NCBI RefSeq assembly: GCF_003265705.1
Contig: NW_020312894.1
Span: forward strand, 461,924-525,923
Direction: 5' to 3'
Source of the DNA: Callorhinus ursinus
Lineage: Eukaryota > Chordata > Mammalia > Carnivora > Otariidae
DNA: 64,000 nucleotides
Below the pieces are notes generated by a model. The model was not told the origin of the DNA and searched no databases. It saw only the letters and a program-made list of their open reading frames with translations. Position numbers and translations under genes: made by a program. Positions 36,843 to 48,819 of this stretch are shown here, one piece after another (the first letter of the stretch is position 1; each line of letters begins with the position of its first letter).

Positions 36843-39800
36843 GCTCAGGAGGAGGGAGTGGGAGGCCGGTTTGCGTAGATGGCTTAAATCCTCCCCCCAC
36901 CCCCAGATAAGTAGCACCTAATTGCTTCAATTCAGAGGCACAAAGGAGGCCATTCACACCTCCCCCGGCTCCAAGATGTCTGGAGAGGGGCGGGGCTGTG
37001 GCCACCGGTCAGGGAGATGTGCTGGTTGAGGACTCGTCACATCCGTTCATCTCCCCCCTCCCCCACCAGGGCTGGCCCCCTCCTAGTTTAGCACCCATGC
37101 TGGAGACTTGTCCTTTGGGGGTGCGGAGCCACCTCGTCTCCTGCCCCGTGGGGATCTGCAGTGCCAAAGGTGACAGGTGTGCACACCTGCTTCAAGTAGG
37201 GGGAGTCCGCATTATTGTTCCTAGGACGGGGGGCTCCCAGGGCAGGTGTCCACTACTGTCTGGCAGGGTAGGAACAGAGGGCAGGCATTCCTGGAAGGGG
37301 ATTGCAACCAGGCAGACAGGGACGACCCACTGGCTCCAACTGGCCCCTCCCTCTCAGATTATACTCAGTGGTCCCCCCCACAACCCCATCCCCCTCCACT
37401 TCACTCTCGTGCCATAGAGCCGGATTCCAGTGACAGGAGGGAGGGGTGTCTGCCCGCTGGGAGTATGGACTTCTCCCTGCTGCTCCCAAGAGGACCCCAG
37501 CAGGAAGGACCGAGGAGCCGCTGTCCTCCCCCGCCCAAGGCTGCCCTCACTGTGGCCAGCAGGGGCCCAGAGCCACCAGGGGCGCTGGAGCCCCAGGTTC
37601 AAGGGGTGTAGGCCTCCGGACACCGCTGCTCCAGGGAAGGCTGCGGGCTCCCTTTGGGGTCATGCACCCCTCCCACGTCCTCAGGTGGCCACCACCTCTT
37701 TCTCCAGGACATGACCCCGAGGACCAGCGCGTGCTGGGTCCAGACGCCCCCCCCCCCCCCAGCGGGTGTGGTTGCCCCAGCCCACCGCCCCACTCCCGGG
37801 GGCGCCGGCGCCAGCCTGGGCGGGACCGCCAGCCTCTGTGCCCGCCCCGCGCAGCGGGATCAAAGGCCCCTCGGGCCTGGCCGGGATTAACATCCCCAAC
37901 CCCGCCTTCCTAGCCTCTCGGGCCGGGCAGGGGGTGATGTGGGAGCCGACTCCGGCGGGCACAGCGGGAACCGGCAGGCACTGACCCCGGCCCGTGAAGG
38001 GTCAGAGGAGGGACCGCGACGCCTCTGCGCCACCCTAGTTGGTCCACCGGTCCCCGCGGGTCGCAGCAGCGTGTGCTGGTGTGGACAGTGAGGTCCTCGG
38101 GACTGCTCTAAGGACGCCTGTGGGGCAGGTTCCTAGCGCCGCGGCGACAGGGCCCAGGTGGTGGGGGCCTGCCCGACCCACGGAGGTGGGGTGGTGGGCG
38201 GCGCCACACCAGCCGGACTCCGGGGAGTGGCGTCCCACGACCGGTCCGGCCGCGCAGAGCCGGCCCCAGAAGCATCCTCGAGGGGAGCATTCGTCGGGAA
38301 AGAGCGCGTCGTGAGCTCAGCAGCACTCACCGATGAAGCGCAGAAATTAGTGCTGCCGCCGCGCACAGCGCCGCACCTTTGCAAACGCAGTTTTACCCTC
38401 TCTTCACTTCTTTCAGGGCCCCATCCCGCATCTTGCTGGGAGAGCCCTCCCTAAGGGGACCCTCCTGCCTACACCCTCCCCTACACGAACCGCCCCCCCA
38501 CCCCGGCTGCCAAAAGTGCCTGGGGTGGACCCCGCCCTTCAGCACCGCCCTGGGCTCAGGGGGCCCCCTCCCCTCCCTGCTGCTGTCTGGGTCCCTCCCT
38601 CTCCCCCGCAGCTCGAGTCCGCGCTGGCCCTCAGCTTCCTCACTCGGGCTGCAGACCCTGACCCCGCCCTGGTTCTGGGACGTGCACTCCGGAGCTGCTG
38701 CCCCTCCGTCGCTCCCGCCGCCTTCCTCCGAGTGTGGCCTTGGCTCTGACTGTTGACCTCGCCCCTGAATCCCGCACCTGCTGGCCCCGGAGAGGGGGCT
38801 CCCCACGCGGAGTCCAGTCTGTCCCTCCGAGGCCCTGGCAGCCCCACCCCCGACTCATGTCTAAAGCCCCCATTCCCTCCACGGGACCTTCCCGGACCTA
38901 AGGCCTCCACCTGCGCTCCAGGTCCCGGGGGTCCCGCCGCCCAGGCGCCTCCGCTCCGCCCCGCCCCGCGCGCCTCCAGGGCCAACCCGGACGCTCCTCC
39001 GAGGGAGGCCCGCCCCGCCCAAGACGCCCGTCTCCACGCCCACCCCCATTAGGAAGGGCAGGCTGATCCAGTGCGGCCGCACCAATGACCTTCCGGCCCT
39101 GATTCACTCCAGCCCCGCGTGGCCGCCCCAGGCTCCCGGAGAAATTAAAGCCACGGCCGTGTGGCCAACCAGCCCCTCCCCCAGCGCGCTCCCCTACCCC
39201 TCCCCGCCCGCCACACCACGACCTTGGATCCCCAACCGGGCGGCTCCTCCCCTTCCTTCTTCCCCCGCCTTTGCCCCCTAGCCTTCGCTCCAGGGCCCCC
39301 TGCTCCTCACACTCCCCATCGGTCCTTCCACGCCCCTCCCCCGGACTCCCTCCCCCTCCTCCGTTAGAGCCCCCCAACTTCCTGTTTGTGCTCCTGGTGG
39401 AAAAAACCTAGGTATGAGTGTGGCACGAGGTGGACAGGACCCCACCCCAGCTGGGTGGCGTGCCAGCTTTCCAGGCTGCAGGTGTGATGAGGCAGAGCAC
39501 CCTCTATCCCCTCCCACGCCCCCCTCCATGGAGAAGGGAGACCAGCCCCAGGGCCAAGGGACACAGGACCTTCCAGCTCTGTTTACAGAGGCAGGCCTGG
39601 GGAGAGAACCATAGCGTTGCTACAGGTAGCTATTTGGTAGAAGATGCAATCAGAAAACCAGGCGGGGTTAATCAGGTCCCGTTGGGACAGCAGGGAGTAA
39701 GACCTACTGCTGATCCTTCAGGGATCTGACATTTTTGGGGAGGCCAGAAGGGCCCTTGAAGGAATGTATCAGAACCAAGGGCTCCGAAAATAAGGAAAGG

Positions 39801-40224
39801 AATGGAGTGGTCACTGGCTGTCGTGGAGGTGAGAGTCAGACTCGCCCTATGGGCAGAACGGCTTGCCTGTGGGTCAACAGACAGACCCCAAACAGACTCC
39901 CCACCTGCTGGTGATGGAGAGGAGGGGCTGCATCCATGTATGAGGCCTGGGAAGCGCACCAGGACAGAGCCAAGGACTCAGCAAGGCTGGCATCTGGGCT
40001 AGGCCAGGAGGAGGTGAGCCTCACACCGACAGAACAAAGTGGAAGAACAAAAAATGTTAGGATTTCTCTAGAATTGTCGGAAATGACAATTCTGGGAGAC
40101 AGCAGCACGTGAATGAGCCCTGGTGGGCACCACGGAAAACAAAGTGAGGGGCTGGCTGGGCAGACTTCTGGAACATTGGAGTGGAGTTCAGCATTGAATT
40201 CCAAACGCGCTCGCATGTTATTTG
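36843..40224. other. VENTX upstream region with CpG-rich block
   Basis: No exons are recognised. From about 37740 to 39370 the DNA is strongly GC-rich with CpG clusters (notably 37790-38300 and 38890-39140) and long pyrimidine-rich stretches. This content suggests a regulatory CpG island or an unmapped first exon rather than repeat DNA. From 39.4 kb the base composition drops and the DNA is unclassified. Confidence 0.4.
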
Positions 40225-40545
40225 ACAAGTGTCTGGACGCTTGGCGGCTCTAACAGAGCACCACAGACTGGGGACTTAACCAGATACTTCTTTCTCCCAA
40301 GTCTGGAGGCCGGAGGTCCAAGACCAGGGTACCGGTGTGCTGGGGTTCCACTGAGGGCCACCTCCTGGCCAGCAGCTGGTCACTTCTTTGCTGTCCTGTC
40401 TCTTCTTAGAAAACACTAATCCCAGTGATGAAGCTCCACCCTCAGAGCCTAAGCCTGTCCCAAGGCCCCACCTCCTAACACCATCACACAGGGGGTTAGG
40501 ATTTCAATATATGAATTTGGAGGACACAAACATCCAGTCCATAAT
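40225..40545 (-). mobile_element. Solitary ERVL-MaLR LTR (MLT1-type)
   Basis: Read on the minus strand it begins near TATTATGGACTGGATGTTTG, with ATATTGAAATCCTAACCCCC following. It passes through the GGAGGTGGGGCC segment and ends near the conserved piece whose reverse is taacagagcaccacagactg. These are hallmarks of MLT1/MaLR long terminal repeats. It is non-coding and no internal part is recognised beside it. Confidence 0.8.
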
Positions 40546-41640
40546 ATAGAGCAATATGTTTTCCAACAGACAGGAAAATTTAGCTGCAGAACTGGTGTGG
40601 GAGATCAAGTAGGAACCAGTAATGTAGTCAGAGTGGTTGGCCTCCATGGTACAAAACAGAAGAAATCACAGACACCATGAAATTGGAAAGGAGGGGGTAA
40701 CTAGGCAGACCACAGGCCTCTGGTAAAACTGAAGGAATATAGAGGAAGTCTGTCTTATCTCCTTACAAATCATATGAAAGATAAATTTACCAAAATCTTA
40801 GGGATGTGTTCTTTGCAAAAACAATAGGTCAAGAACACTAAGCTGTTTGCTTTGACTTGGAAAACTTCAGATTTCAGAGGCTGGTTGACTCAGAGCAGAG
40901 TCCAAAAGCAGCGGGGGTTTGAGAACATTGCAAACACCAAAATGTTTATCGGTAGAGCATTACATAGATGATGTAATTAGAGGAACAAACATGGAAGAGA
41001 AGATAATTTGGACAGATAAACAATGACAATTGAGAAGACAGCAATTTCAAACGAAGTCACAAAGGAAGTTTACTTCTGTTAAGTTTTAGGCTCAACTGGA
41101 CATCAGAGAGATATCTATCGAGTGCAGACCTATTGAGGAGTATAGAAACAGCACCCAAACTGATAGGGTTCTTTGCCTATTTGGAGAAAATACACTTAAC
41201 ATTGAGGTGTTCTCTTAAAACCGACGTATTGATCACCAGAAAGTTACTTCACAAGGGCCTGGACAGCACCGGTCCTTGATGGATCGGCACAATGTGAAAA
41301 CACACTCTTCACTCAGGAAAGGAAAGGTCCCGGGCTGGGTGGGCAGGCCCCACAGCAGGGAGGAGAGGACCCTTGGCCACAGAGCTTCCTAGGCTGAGCT
41401 GATGAGGGGCGCAGGTGATGTGGACACTTCCTGGCCCTCAGTGCAGCACCGAACAGAATGTGCACGAAGGTGAGCTTCATACTAGTTGGGCGGGTTGACC
41501 AGGCAATTCGACAATAGGGCATGACTCCCTGTGGCATTGCCATAGAGTGCGTGCTGTGAGAACAGTCATTAATGGGTGTGAGCTGCACACTGACATGGAT
41601 GGCTACATTTTTTTTCAAAAAAAAAAAAAGCTAAGAAAAT
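40546..41640. other. AT-richer intergenic DNA, unclassified
   Basis: About 1.1 kb with a lower GC content than its surroundings and no reading frame of note. It sits between an old LTR and an L1 3' end, so decayed retroelement sequence is likely, but no family is recognised. Confidence 0.35.
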
Positions 41641-41644
41641 ACAT

Positions 41645-42220
41645 GTTGGTAAGGATGCAAACTGGAACCCTTGTGTACTGTTGGCGGGAATGTAAAATGG
41701 TGCGGCTACGCGGACAACAGCATGGAGCTTCCTCAAAGAATTAAAAACATAATTACCAGCGATCCCACCTCTGGGCACACACCCCCAAGGACTGAACGCA
41801 GGGACTGGAACAAATGTTTGCACCCCGTGTTCCCAGCAGCATGGTTCACAGCTGGAGGGGGCCCGAGCGTCCACATGGAGGAAGGGAGGAAGGGAGGAGG
41901 GTCTCAGCCCTGCGAGGAGCAGCCCCGAGGGCCTGAGGCCGAGTGAAAGAAGCCAGACACGGAAGGACCAGCACCGCGTGCCCCACCTTCGTGAGGTCCC
42001 CGGGGCCGGCACCGTCAGAGACGGAGACGAGACGGTGGGCGCCAGGGCGGGGGAGGGGATGGGGACCGAGCTTCCGTCTCTGGGAGGATGAGAGTCGCGG
42101 GGCTGGAGGGTGGGGCTGGCTGCACAACACGGTGAATGTGCTGGACGCCGCTGAGCTGGGTGCTTGGGGGAGAGGGCTCATTTTTTAATGTATATTTTAA
42201 TTTAAAAAATCTTAAAAAGG
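41645..42220 (+). mobile_element. L1 3' end, internally deleted and GC-enriched
   Basis: The plus strand follows the familiar end of L1 ORF2 and 3' region: ggaacccttgtgtactgttg, then ggcgggaatgtaaaatggtg, cagcatggttcaca and cacggtgaatgtgctggacg, ending in an A-rich tail near 42220. A middle portion is missing. Much of the 3' half has become unusually GC- and CpG-rich compared with the usual L1 sequence. Confidence 0.75.
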
Positions 42221-43285
42221 TATGAATCTGTTTTCCAAGGGCCCCTGGTGAGATGAGAGAGGGCCCTAACCTGAGGAGCGGTCCCAGGAGACCCTGCGGG
42301 AGACACTGCCCTGTGCTCATGGTCAGTGAGGCCATTCCTACCATGGTGTGTTCATCCCACACGCCCAGAACCAAACCCAGGACACTAGCATAAGACACGC
42401 ACGTCACAGAACAGGGTGAAGACACGGCTCACCCCACTGACCCACAGGAGAGCCACAGACGAGGGGGAGGCCAGCAAGAAGGGACTTGGGAATCTTCAGG
42501 GCTTTAGCAACAGCAGATTTTTATCTGGCCCAGAACAGCCAAAACACCTCCCCTCCCCAGCCTGGAAGACACTAAGGATGAGCAGAGAAGGAACGTTCAA
42601 ATTCCTTACTTCGACATAAGGGTCCTGAGGAGGCAGCCATGGGATGCACCCCACTGGCAACGTGCACAGCAAGGCAGAGGGTTTTTTCTTGGTAGCTCAA
42701 ACTCAATGACTTCCATATATTTCATTCAGTCACAAGACAGCCTTTCCCCAAGGCAGAGGGTCTCTGGTGACCCGAGTGATGCACACACCTCATGGCATCA
42801 TACCTACCCCTGGGGGATACGCATATGTGCCCCATCCTGGGGCTCTGACCTAGGAGCAGGGGGTGTGTGGGTAAGTCTGCAGGCTGGAATCACCCCGTAG
42901 CAGGTTTTTGGCAGCTTGGAGACCCTCAGGGACCACAGCATGGACCGCGAAGCAGAGGCTAGTGTGTCTCAAGTGAGGTGACATCCAGTCACTTCTGTGG
43001 TTTTGGTCTCGCAGAGCTGCCAGGACCTACCATCAGTGCACAGCTTTTGGGGTCGGGGAGACCACTCCTGCTCCCACTTGGGGATCCCTGCAGGCCAAGG
43101 GTCCAACTGGGGTCTCTTCTGTCTCCAGAAAAGGACCTGGGGGCAATGCTCCATCACCTGCCCCAGAGCCCCAGGAACTGCTGGAACCTTTAACACAAGG
43201 CTAGCAAGAACACCCATCCCACATTTAGCGTTGTGGCCCAGGGCAACCACCTGAGTCTCTGAATGAGCCCCTACTCGACAAACTG

Positions 43286-43297
43286 TATTGTTATGCT
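43286..43297 (+). promoter_or_regulatory. SOX-OCT composite element downstream of UTF1
   Basis: TATTGTTATGCT matches the joined SOX2 (CATTGTT) and OCT4 (ATGCTAGT variant) half-sites known from the UTF1 3' regulatory element of mouse, except at the first base and the last octamer positions (GGC here). It lies about 0.7 kb after the UTF1 poly(A) signal and about 2 kb from the gene's start, close to the published mouse arrangement. Its function here is inferred from motif and position. Confidence 0.6.
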
Positions 43298-43997
43298 GGC
43301 CAGGTGCCCTGGGGCTACTTCCTTATTTCCCTGGGGGCGGGAGCACCTCCCAGGCCCACCCAGTTGTCCTTTTGGAGCCACCGGTGAGAGGGTGGGGCCA
43401 CAATTACTATTTGGAAAATGCTCCCAGGGCGGTTTTGGTCATGTCCTCTCACAACTGCGGGGACCTGGTCCTTGACCAAAGTCGAAAGTCTCAGAGCCTC
43501 TATCTGGCTGTCCCGGGCCCACCTAGAGCAGTCGCTTCCCTGCAGACAGAAGGAGCCCCTTTCCTGGTGTGCCTTAGTTCTCCTGCCTCTCCTGTTCCAG
43601 TCACACCTGAGGAGTCCTATTTCCGGGACAGAGCTCGGCAGAGAGGCTCCGGCCTGCCTGGGGCAGAGGTGGGACTCTGGGCACACCGTAACTGCAGCCC
43701 AGGTCAGGCTGGGGCAGCATAGTAGAGGGGACCCCTGACAACTCCTCAGCAGGGCTCCCAGGGAAGGTGAGAATGGTCACCTACCAAGGGCTGGCGCACA
43801 GGGTTTGGGAGACCTTGGGAAAGCCAGCATGTTACAAGGACCCCAACTTTGGGTTTCACGTGCTCTTGGAAACTGGCCTCCTAGGGTAGGTCCTGGCCAG
43901 CATCCCAGCATACCCCAGGGCCCAGGCAGCCCTGGCTGTCCCACCTAGTACACGACATACACACGTTCACAGAATCAAGTCGGGAATAAACAATCTT

Positions 43998-44003
43998 TTT
44001 ATT
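43998..44003 (-). terminator. UTF1: UTF1 polyadenylation signal AATAAA
   Basis: A canonical hexamer on the minus strand about 95 bases after the UTF1 stop codon, giving a short 3' untranslated region as expected for this compact gene. Confidence 0.8.
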
Positions 44004-44097
44004 AAACGTACCCAGCTTTGGAGTTGGGGAGGGTCGCAGGATGGGGTCAGGGCAGAGGGAACACGGTCCTACAGAAGGGACCGGTGCAGGCCAGGCC

Positions 44098-45308
44098 TCA
44101 CTCTTGCCGGTCGGCCAGGACGCCTCGCTCAGCGGCCGCGCTGCCTAAGATGAAGCCCACCGCCAGGGACACGGTCTGGTCGAAGGAGCCCCGCAGCTGC
44201 TCCACGTGCTGGTTCAGGGTCAACAGCTGGTCGCGCAGCGGGCCCAGGATGGCCACGATGTCGCCCAGGTGCCCCAGGGTCTGCAGAAGGGCGGCGTTCA
44301 GCGACGGGGGCGCGGACTGCGGGGACGCGTGGTCCTCGGGGCGGCTGGGCGGAGAGTCGGGGTCCTCCCGGACGGCGTCCAGGGCCGGTGACGGCGGGGA
44401 TCCCGGGGCGCGGAAAGGCGCGTGGTCTTCGGGGCGGCCCGGCGCGGGGGCGACCGTGGAGAGCGCCGTCGGGGAGCCGGAAACTCGGGGGGTGTCCGCA
44501 GACTTGGGCGGGGTCGGGCTGAACCTGAGCGTCCAGGCCGGGTCTGCGTCGTGGTCGCGGGCGGCCGGCGGCGGCGGGACGTCTGGAACGCGGCGGGGCC
44601 GTCGGGCCAGGCTCTGGAGGAGCGCCCGCCGCCGCCCTCACGCCCCCGGGGCTCCGATCCGCCCCTTCCCCCCCCACGGACGGCGTCCAAGGAACCCCCG
44701 GCCCTCTCGCGTCCCGGGACCCCGCCCCCCTTACCTGGCTCGGCGGGCGAGAGGGGCGCGGCGGGGGCCGGGCGGCGTCCGCGCGGGGGGCGTCCGGGCC
44801 CCGGGGACCGGCGGCGGCCGCGTCGGTGTCCGTTGTCGCCCAGCAGCCCCATGAGCTCGCGGATCTGCGCGTCGAAGGGCCCGGGCGGCTGGCCCTGGGC
44901 GTCGCGGAGCTTGTCCTTAAGGAACTTGTAGCGGCGGCGGCACTGCGCGGGCGTGCGCCGCACCTGCTGGCGGGCCAGTGCGGCCGACACGCGGCGGTAG
45001 GTGGGGAGCGCCTGGCGGCGGTCCAGCAGCAGCGCGCGCCACACGGCCGGCTGCAGCAGCGTGCCCAGCAGCAGCTCCGTCTCGCGGGCGCTCCAGGGCG
45101 TGCGCTGCGCCGAGCCCGGGGACACGGGCGCGCCAGGGAGTCCGGGGGACGCGGGGGACGCGGGCGCCGCCAGCGCGCCGGGCGAGGCGGGCCGCCCGGG
45201 CGGGGTCCCCGGGGCGCCCCCGGCCGGCCGCAGCTCGGGGTCCGGGCTGGCTGGCGATGCGGGCGCGGGGGGTGCGGGCGGGGGCGGCCGCCGCGGCCGG
45301 AGCAGCAT
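44098..45308 (-). CDS. UTF1: UTF1, embryonic-cell chromatin-associated transcription factor, 2 exons
   Basis: Exon 1 is 45308-44735 and exon 2 is 44582-44098. They join after SPAEP to 352 aa (human about 341). The start codon is the [10 protein letters not shown] start shared with human. Residues about 65-150 form the Myb/SANT-like DNA-binding domain ([18 protein letters not shown] to [11 protein letters not shown]). The middle is a proline-rich, low-complexity linker. The C-terminal part, with [11 protein letters not shown] and LNQHVEQL, is the leucine-zipper-like conserved domain 2, and the protein ends ADRQE. UTF1 binds chromatin in pluripotent and germ cells and tunes bivalent gene expression. 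GC content is extreme, so long open frames in other frames and on the other strand are shadows. The assembly gap begins seven bases upstream of the start codon and removes the 5' leader and promoter. Confidence 0.96.
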
Positions 45309-45315
45309 CCCGGGG

Positions 45316-45415
45316 NNNNNNNNNNNNNNNNNNNNNNNNNNNNNNNNNNNNNNNNNNNNNNNNNNNNNNNNNNNNNNNNNNNNNNNNNNNNNNNNNNNNN
45401 NNNNNNNNNNNNNNN
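45316..45415. other. Assembly gap (100 N)
   Basis: Exactly 100 unknown bases in the GC-rich 5' end of UTF1. A fixed 100-base size usually means the true length is unknown. Confidence 0.99.
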
Positions 45416-45649
45416 CCCCCCCCTGCGGCGGTGCTGGTGTGCGCGCGGGAGGTTCGGTCGCTGCTGCGCGCAGCCCGCTGAGGGTAGGACATGCTGAGTT
45501 ACGGCCAGTGTTCAGAATTGGTGTCATAATTCACACACGCTTCACAGAAAACACTGCTTTATTCTGATAAAGAGTACCTACAGCTTACGTCATGACTAAG
45601 AGAATATTGAGCAGTACTCCCTGCGATTAGGAATTAGGGTGGTGCCCAG

Positions 45650-45905
45650 CATCACTGATCCTATCGAACGTTATTCTAGAAGTCTAGCCAGAGCAATAAG
45701 ACAAGAAAAAGGAGTAAGGTTTATAAAGATGGGAAAGGAAGAAGTAAAAGCATCATTATTTGCAGGTGATATGATTGTAAACATGGGAAATACAAAATAT
45801 TCTGCAAGCACATTATTAGAATTAATAAGTAAATTTAGCGAGGTCACTGAATATAGGAATAAACAAAAATCAATTGTATTTCTGTATACTAGGTCTAGTA
45901 GTTTT
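45650..45905 (+). mobile_element. L1 ORF2 fragment (reverse-transcriptase region)
   Basis: The plus strand carries the L1 ORF2 stretch with agccagagcaataagacaag, then gaaggaagtaaaagcatc and atttgcaggtgatatgat. The short open frame 45639-45986 derives from it and is truncated at both ends, so it is not a functional gene. Confidence 0.85.
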
Positions 45906-46480
45906 TACAACTTTTTAGTTTGGGACAATTTTAGGTTTACAGCCAGGTGGCAGAGAAGGTGCTGGTGTCCCTGTGTGTCCCTTTAGTTGAGCATCTCATG
46001 GGACCGTGGCACCTTTGTCAAAGCTGAGAAATTCCTGTTGGCACACCACCACTGGCTGAGCCACAGAGCGTAATAGGGTTTTTCCAGGTTTCCCCAGGTT
46101 TTGCACCGATGTGCAAAACCCCCCGGGGGTTTCTGCCCCGGGACCCGGTCCAGGGTACTGCTCTGCGTTTGGTCGTCCTGTGCCTCCTTTGTCCCGTCTG
46201 GACCCTGGCAGTTTCTCACTCTTGTTCTTGGCGCTTTGAGGAGACTGTTGGGTGTTTTGTGGGTGTCCCTCTACTTGGGTTTGTCAGGTGCCTTCTCATG
46301 ATTACCCTGGTTATGGGTTTTTGGGAAGAAGGGCTAGGAGTTCAAGCAGTGCCCGCCATCTCTCCACTTGCCCTCCCTGCCCTGCAGCCGGGGCCAGTCA
46401 GTGGGTGCACCCCACCCTTCGGGGGGGCACCTGCATGTGTTGTTTGGGATTCTCCTGTAATTCTTCCTGTTCAGTGGCCT
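45906..46480 (-). mobile_element. L1M-type 3' untranslated fragment (antisense)
   Basis: Reversed L1M 3' sequence is seen from acaattttaggtttacag, through gtggcacctttgtcaaagct and ttgggtttgtcaggtgcctt, to about 46480. It abuts the sense L1 ORF2 piece in opposite orientation, so two independent insertions or an inversion met here. Confidence 0.7.
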
Positions 46481-46784
46481 CGTGGGTGTTCTGTTCCCAG
46501 GGTGCAGTCCCACGCTGTCGTGTTTAGGGGCTCAGGTCGCCCCAGCTCTTTCTCCTTTCCCTCTTGTCCTGTGTCCTTTCAACATGCCCCACCCCCACAG
46601 GTCTTTGCTTTGTGGCACTACCAGATACTTCTGCTTTGTACTTTCTCCACTCCAGCCCTAGAATCAGCCATTCTGCCATTTCTCCAAAAATCTCTGGTCC
46701 CTTTTTTGGGAGAACGGTATCTGCAACCCAATATCTGGATACGGGGTGTGCCTGATGCTACTGGGGTGTCACTGTTTCCAGGCC

Positions 46785-46960
46785 ACTGGTTCTCGGGTAA
46801 TAGTTTGCCCCCCCCGGGCATATTGAGTGATGTCTGGAGACACTGGTTGTCACAACTTGGGGGTGCTGCTGGCATCGGGGGGTAGAGAACGGAGGTGCTG
46901 GGAGCTGCCCCTGCAGTGCCCAGGGCCGCCCACAGAGATGGTCCGATGAGAGCTAAGCCC
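46785..46960 (+). mobile_element. MER5A-type hAT-Charlie DNA transposon
   Basis: Contains the MER5 hallmarks: ccactggttctc near one end, then gatgtctggagacactggtt and gtcacaacttgggggtgctg, followed by tggcatcggggggtagag. It is non-autonomous and old. Confidence 0.75.
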
Positions 46961-48819
46961 CACGCGGCCCTGCGGAGGGTGTGCTAGGAAGCGCATGTGT
47001 ATACCAACCCACATGTCCACACACACCTAGCTTCCCCACCAGCTTTTCGGCAGCTTTGTTCTCTGACAAGCAGGAGGCTGGCAACCTTATCTATGACGTA
47101 CTTATTGATGAGCCCTTGTGTGTAAGGAAAGTAGCTTTAGGATTGCTCATCTGGACTCTGGTGAGAAGTCTGTCCCCTGACTGGAGTGCAGTCCTTATGT
47201 GGTCTTGGGCCTCGCCCTTTCCCTTCAAACCAACTGTTTCCCATGGTGAAGTAGGTCAGCCCCCTAAAGCGGTGGGAGGTGGGTGAAGAGACAGGGCAGC
47301 CCCTCCCACAGCGTGCCCCCGAGACCCCCCCTCACCTGTAGAGCAGGCTTTAAACAGCAATAGCGGCCATAGGAAGCGACCCCAAACTGCCCCTGTCTGC
47401 AGGGCCATTGTGGTGGGGGGCCAGCTGACGGGGTCCCCTTTCACAGGCCAGAAGCCCCTCTCAGAGCAGGGAGTGCATCCGCCCCATAGCACGCAACGAA
47501 CGGACGGACCACTGAGTTGTTTAGCACAGTATAACCCAGCACTCTGAGTGGCGGCCAGGGCTGACGCTGTTTGGTTATGCTGGTGATTCTGTGGTCAGAC
47601 CTGGCACCAGGGTGCAGGTGGGTTGCTGGGCACTCCCTCCTGACTGGACACCACTTCCCAGGCCAGGGCCTGGCTGCCCGGGGCTCCGCAGGCCTTCTCC
47701 AGAAGGCGGCTCATGGGCCGGCTGGCCAGACATCTCTCTCTCTCCATCTCTATTCAGCCCACTAGGGCTACCTTGGGCTTGTGCCAGCATGGTGGTCTTG
47801 GGGGTAGTCAAACATCGCACATAGTGAGGGCTTTCCCCAGAGCCTCAGTACACTGAGCCAGCCTCCATCTGGCGCAGGAAGGGACTGCACAGGGTGGGTG
47901 GGGGGAACCTGGGAAACAAGGCTCCTTGTGGGGCCTAAGGGGCTGTCAATTCACCTAAAGAAAAACCCATTGATTTGATTAGACCAGTGAAGTGGAGGGA
48001 GACCCTGGTCTTATGGCCTTTCTCAGGAAGGAAGAGACACCAGGGTTTAGTGATTTTAAGGTGGGTAAGGACAGAAATCACCCACCCACCCACAACGGGG
48101 ACACCAGAACCACCTAACGGTGGCTGCTACTGTCCAGTGACTTTCCTCTTCTGGGACTCTCCTGCCACGCAGAGGGCTTCATCATTCATTACAGGGATGT
48201 TCCCAGATGATTCTGCCACAGAAAACATCAACCATTTATGTCCCCAAATTCTCTGAACCCCTGGCCTTCCACCTCTCCTTTTGCAGTGCCCACCAATCCT
48301 AAGCTCTTCTATCAGGACCCTTCGCAGTGGGTGCCTCAAGGAACACCCTTGCCTTGCCCTGGGGAGGGAGGGGCTGGCTGTCCTGCCCTGAGGCTCTGGG
48401 TGAGGTTGGTGGCCTGCTGTGGCGTGGGGCCTGCCACGGGGGACCCTGCTGAGGCTGGGCAGAGTCTGTGGCAGAGTAGCTTTGGGGCTGCGGTGCGGTG
48501 GGGCCTTGGTGGCTCAGCGGTTTTGGGTGGTTTGCAGGTAGATGTTTCCTGCAGCAGAAGGAGTCTGCTTGCTCACAGGCCCGGGGGTTCCGGGGTTCAG
48601 TTCTGGTGGGCCCTGAATTAAGCGAATCGGCAGATCTGTCCCTTGTCCATGCCGCCCAAGGACACGGCTGTGGCTAGGACTTCTTGTCCCTTGTGCCCTC
48701 AGGAGCACCCCTGGAGTTGTCTCTGGCCACGAGGGGAGCCCACCCTGACCCCCCAAAGCAAGTGTCACTTTGGAGACAAACAAAATAAGGCCTATGGAAG
48801 CCGTCGTGGTAGAAATGAT
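46961..48819. other. Intergenic DNA between UTF1 upstream region and KNDC1 3' end
   Basis: No exon, RNA or clear repeat is recognised apart from simple G-rich stretches. Confidence 0.4.

Noticed and set aside
44018..44854. 278-codon plus-strand frame opposite UTF1
   Set aside because: Extreme GC content removes stops in all frames; the minus-strand UTF1 frame has the conserved protein.
45639..45986. 115-codon plus-strand frame
   Set aside because: It is a truncated piece of L1 ORF2 followed by unrelated repeat sequence, not a host gene.
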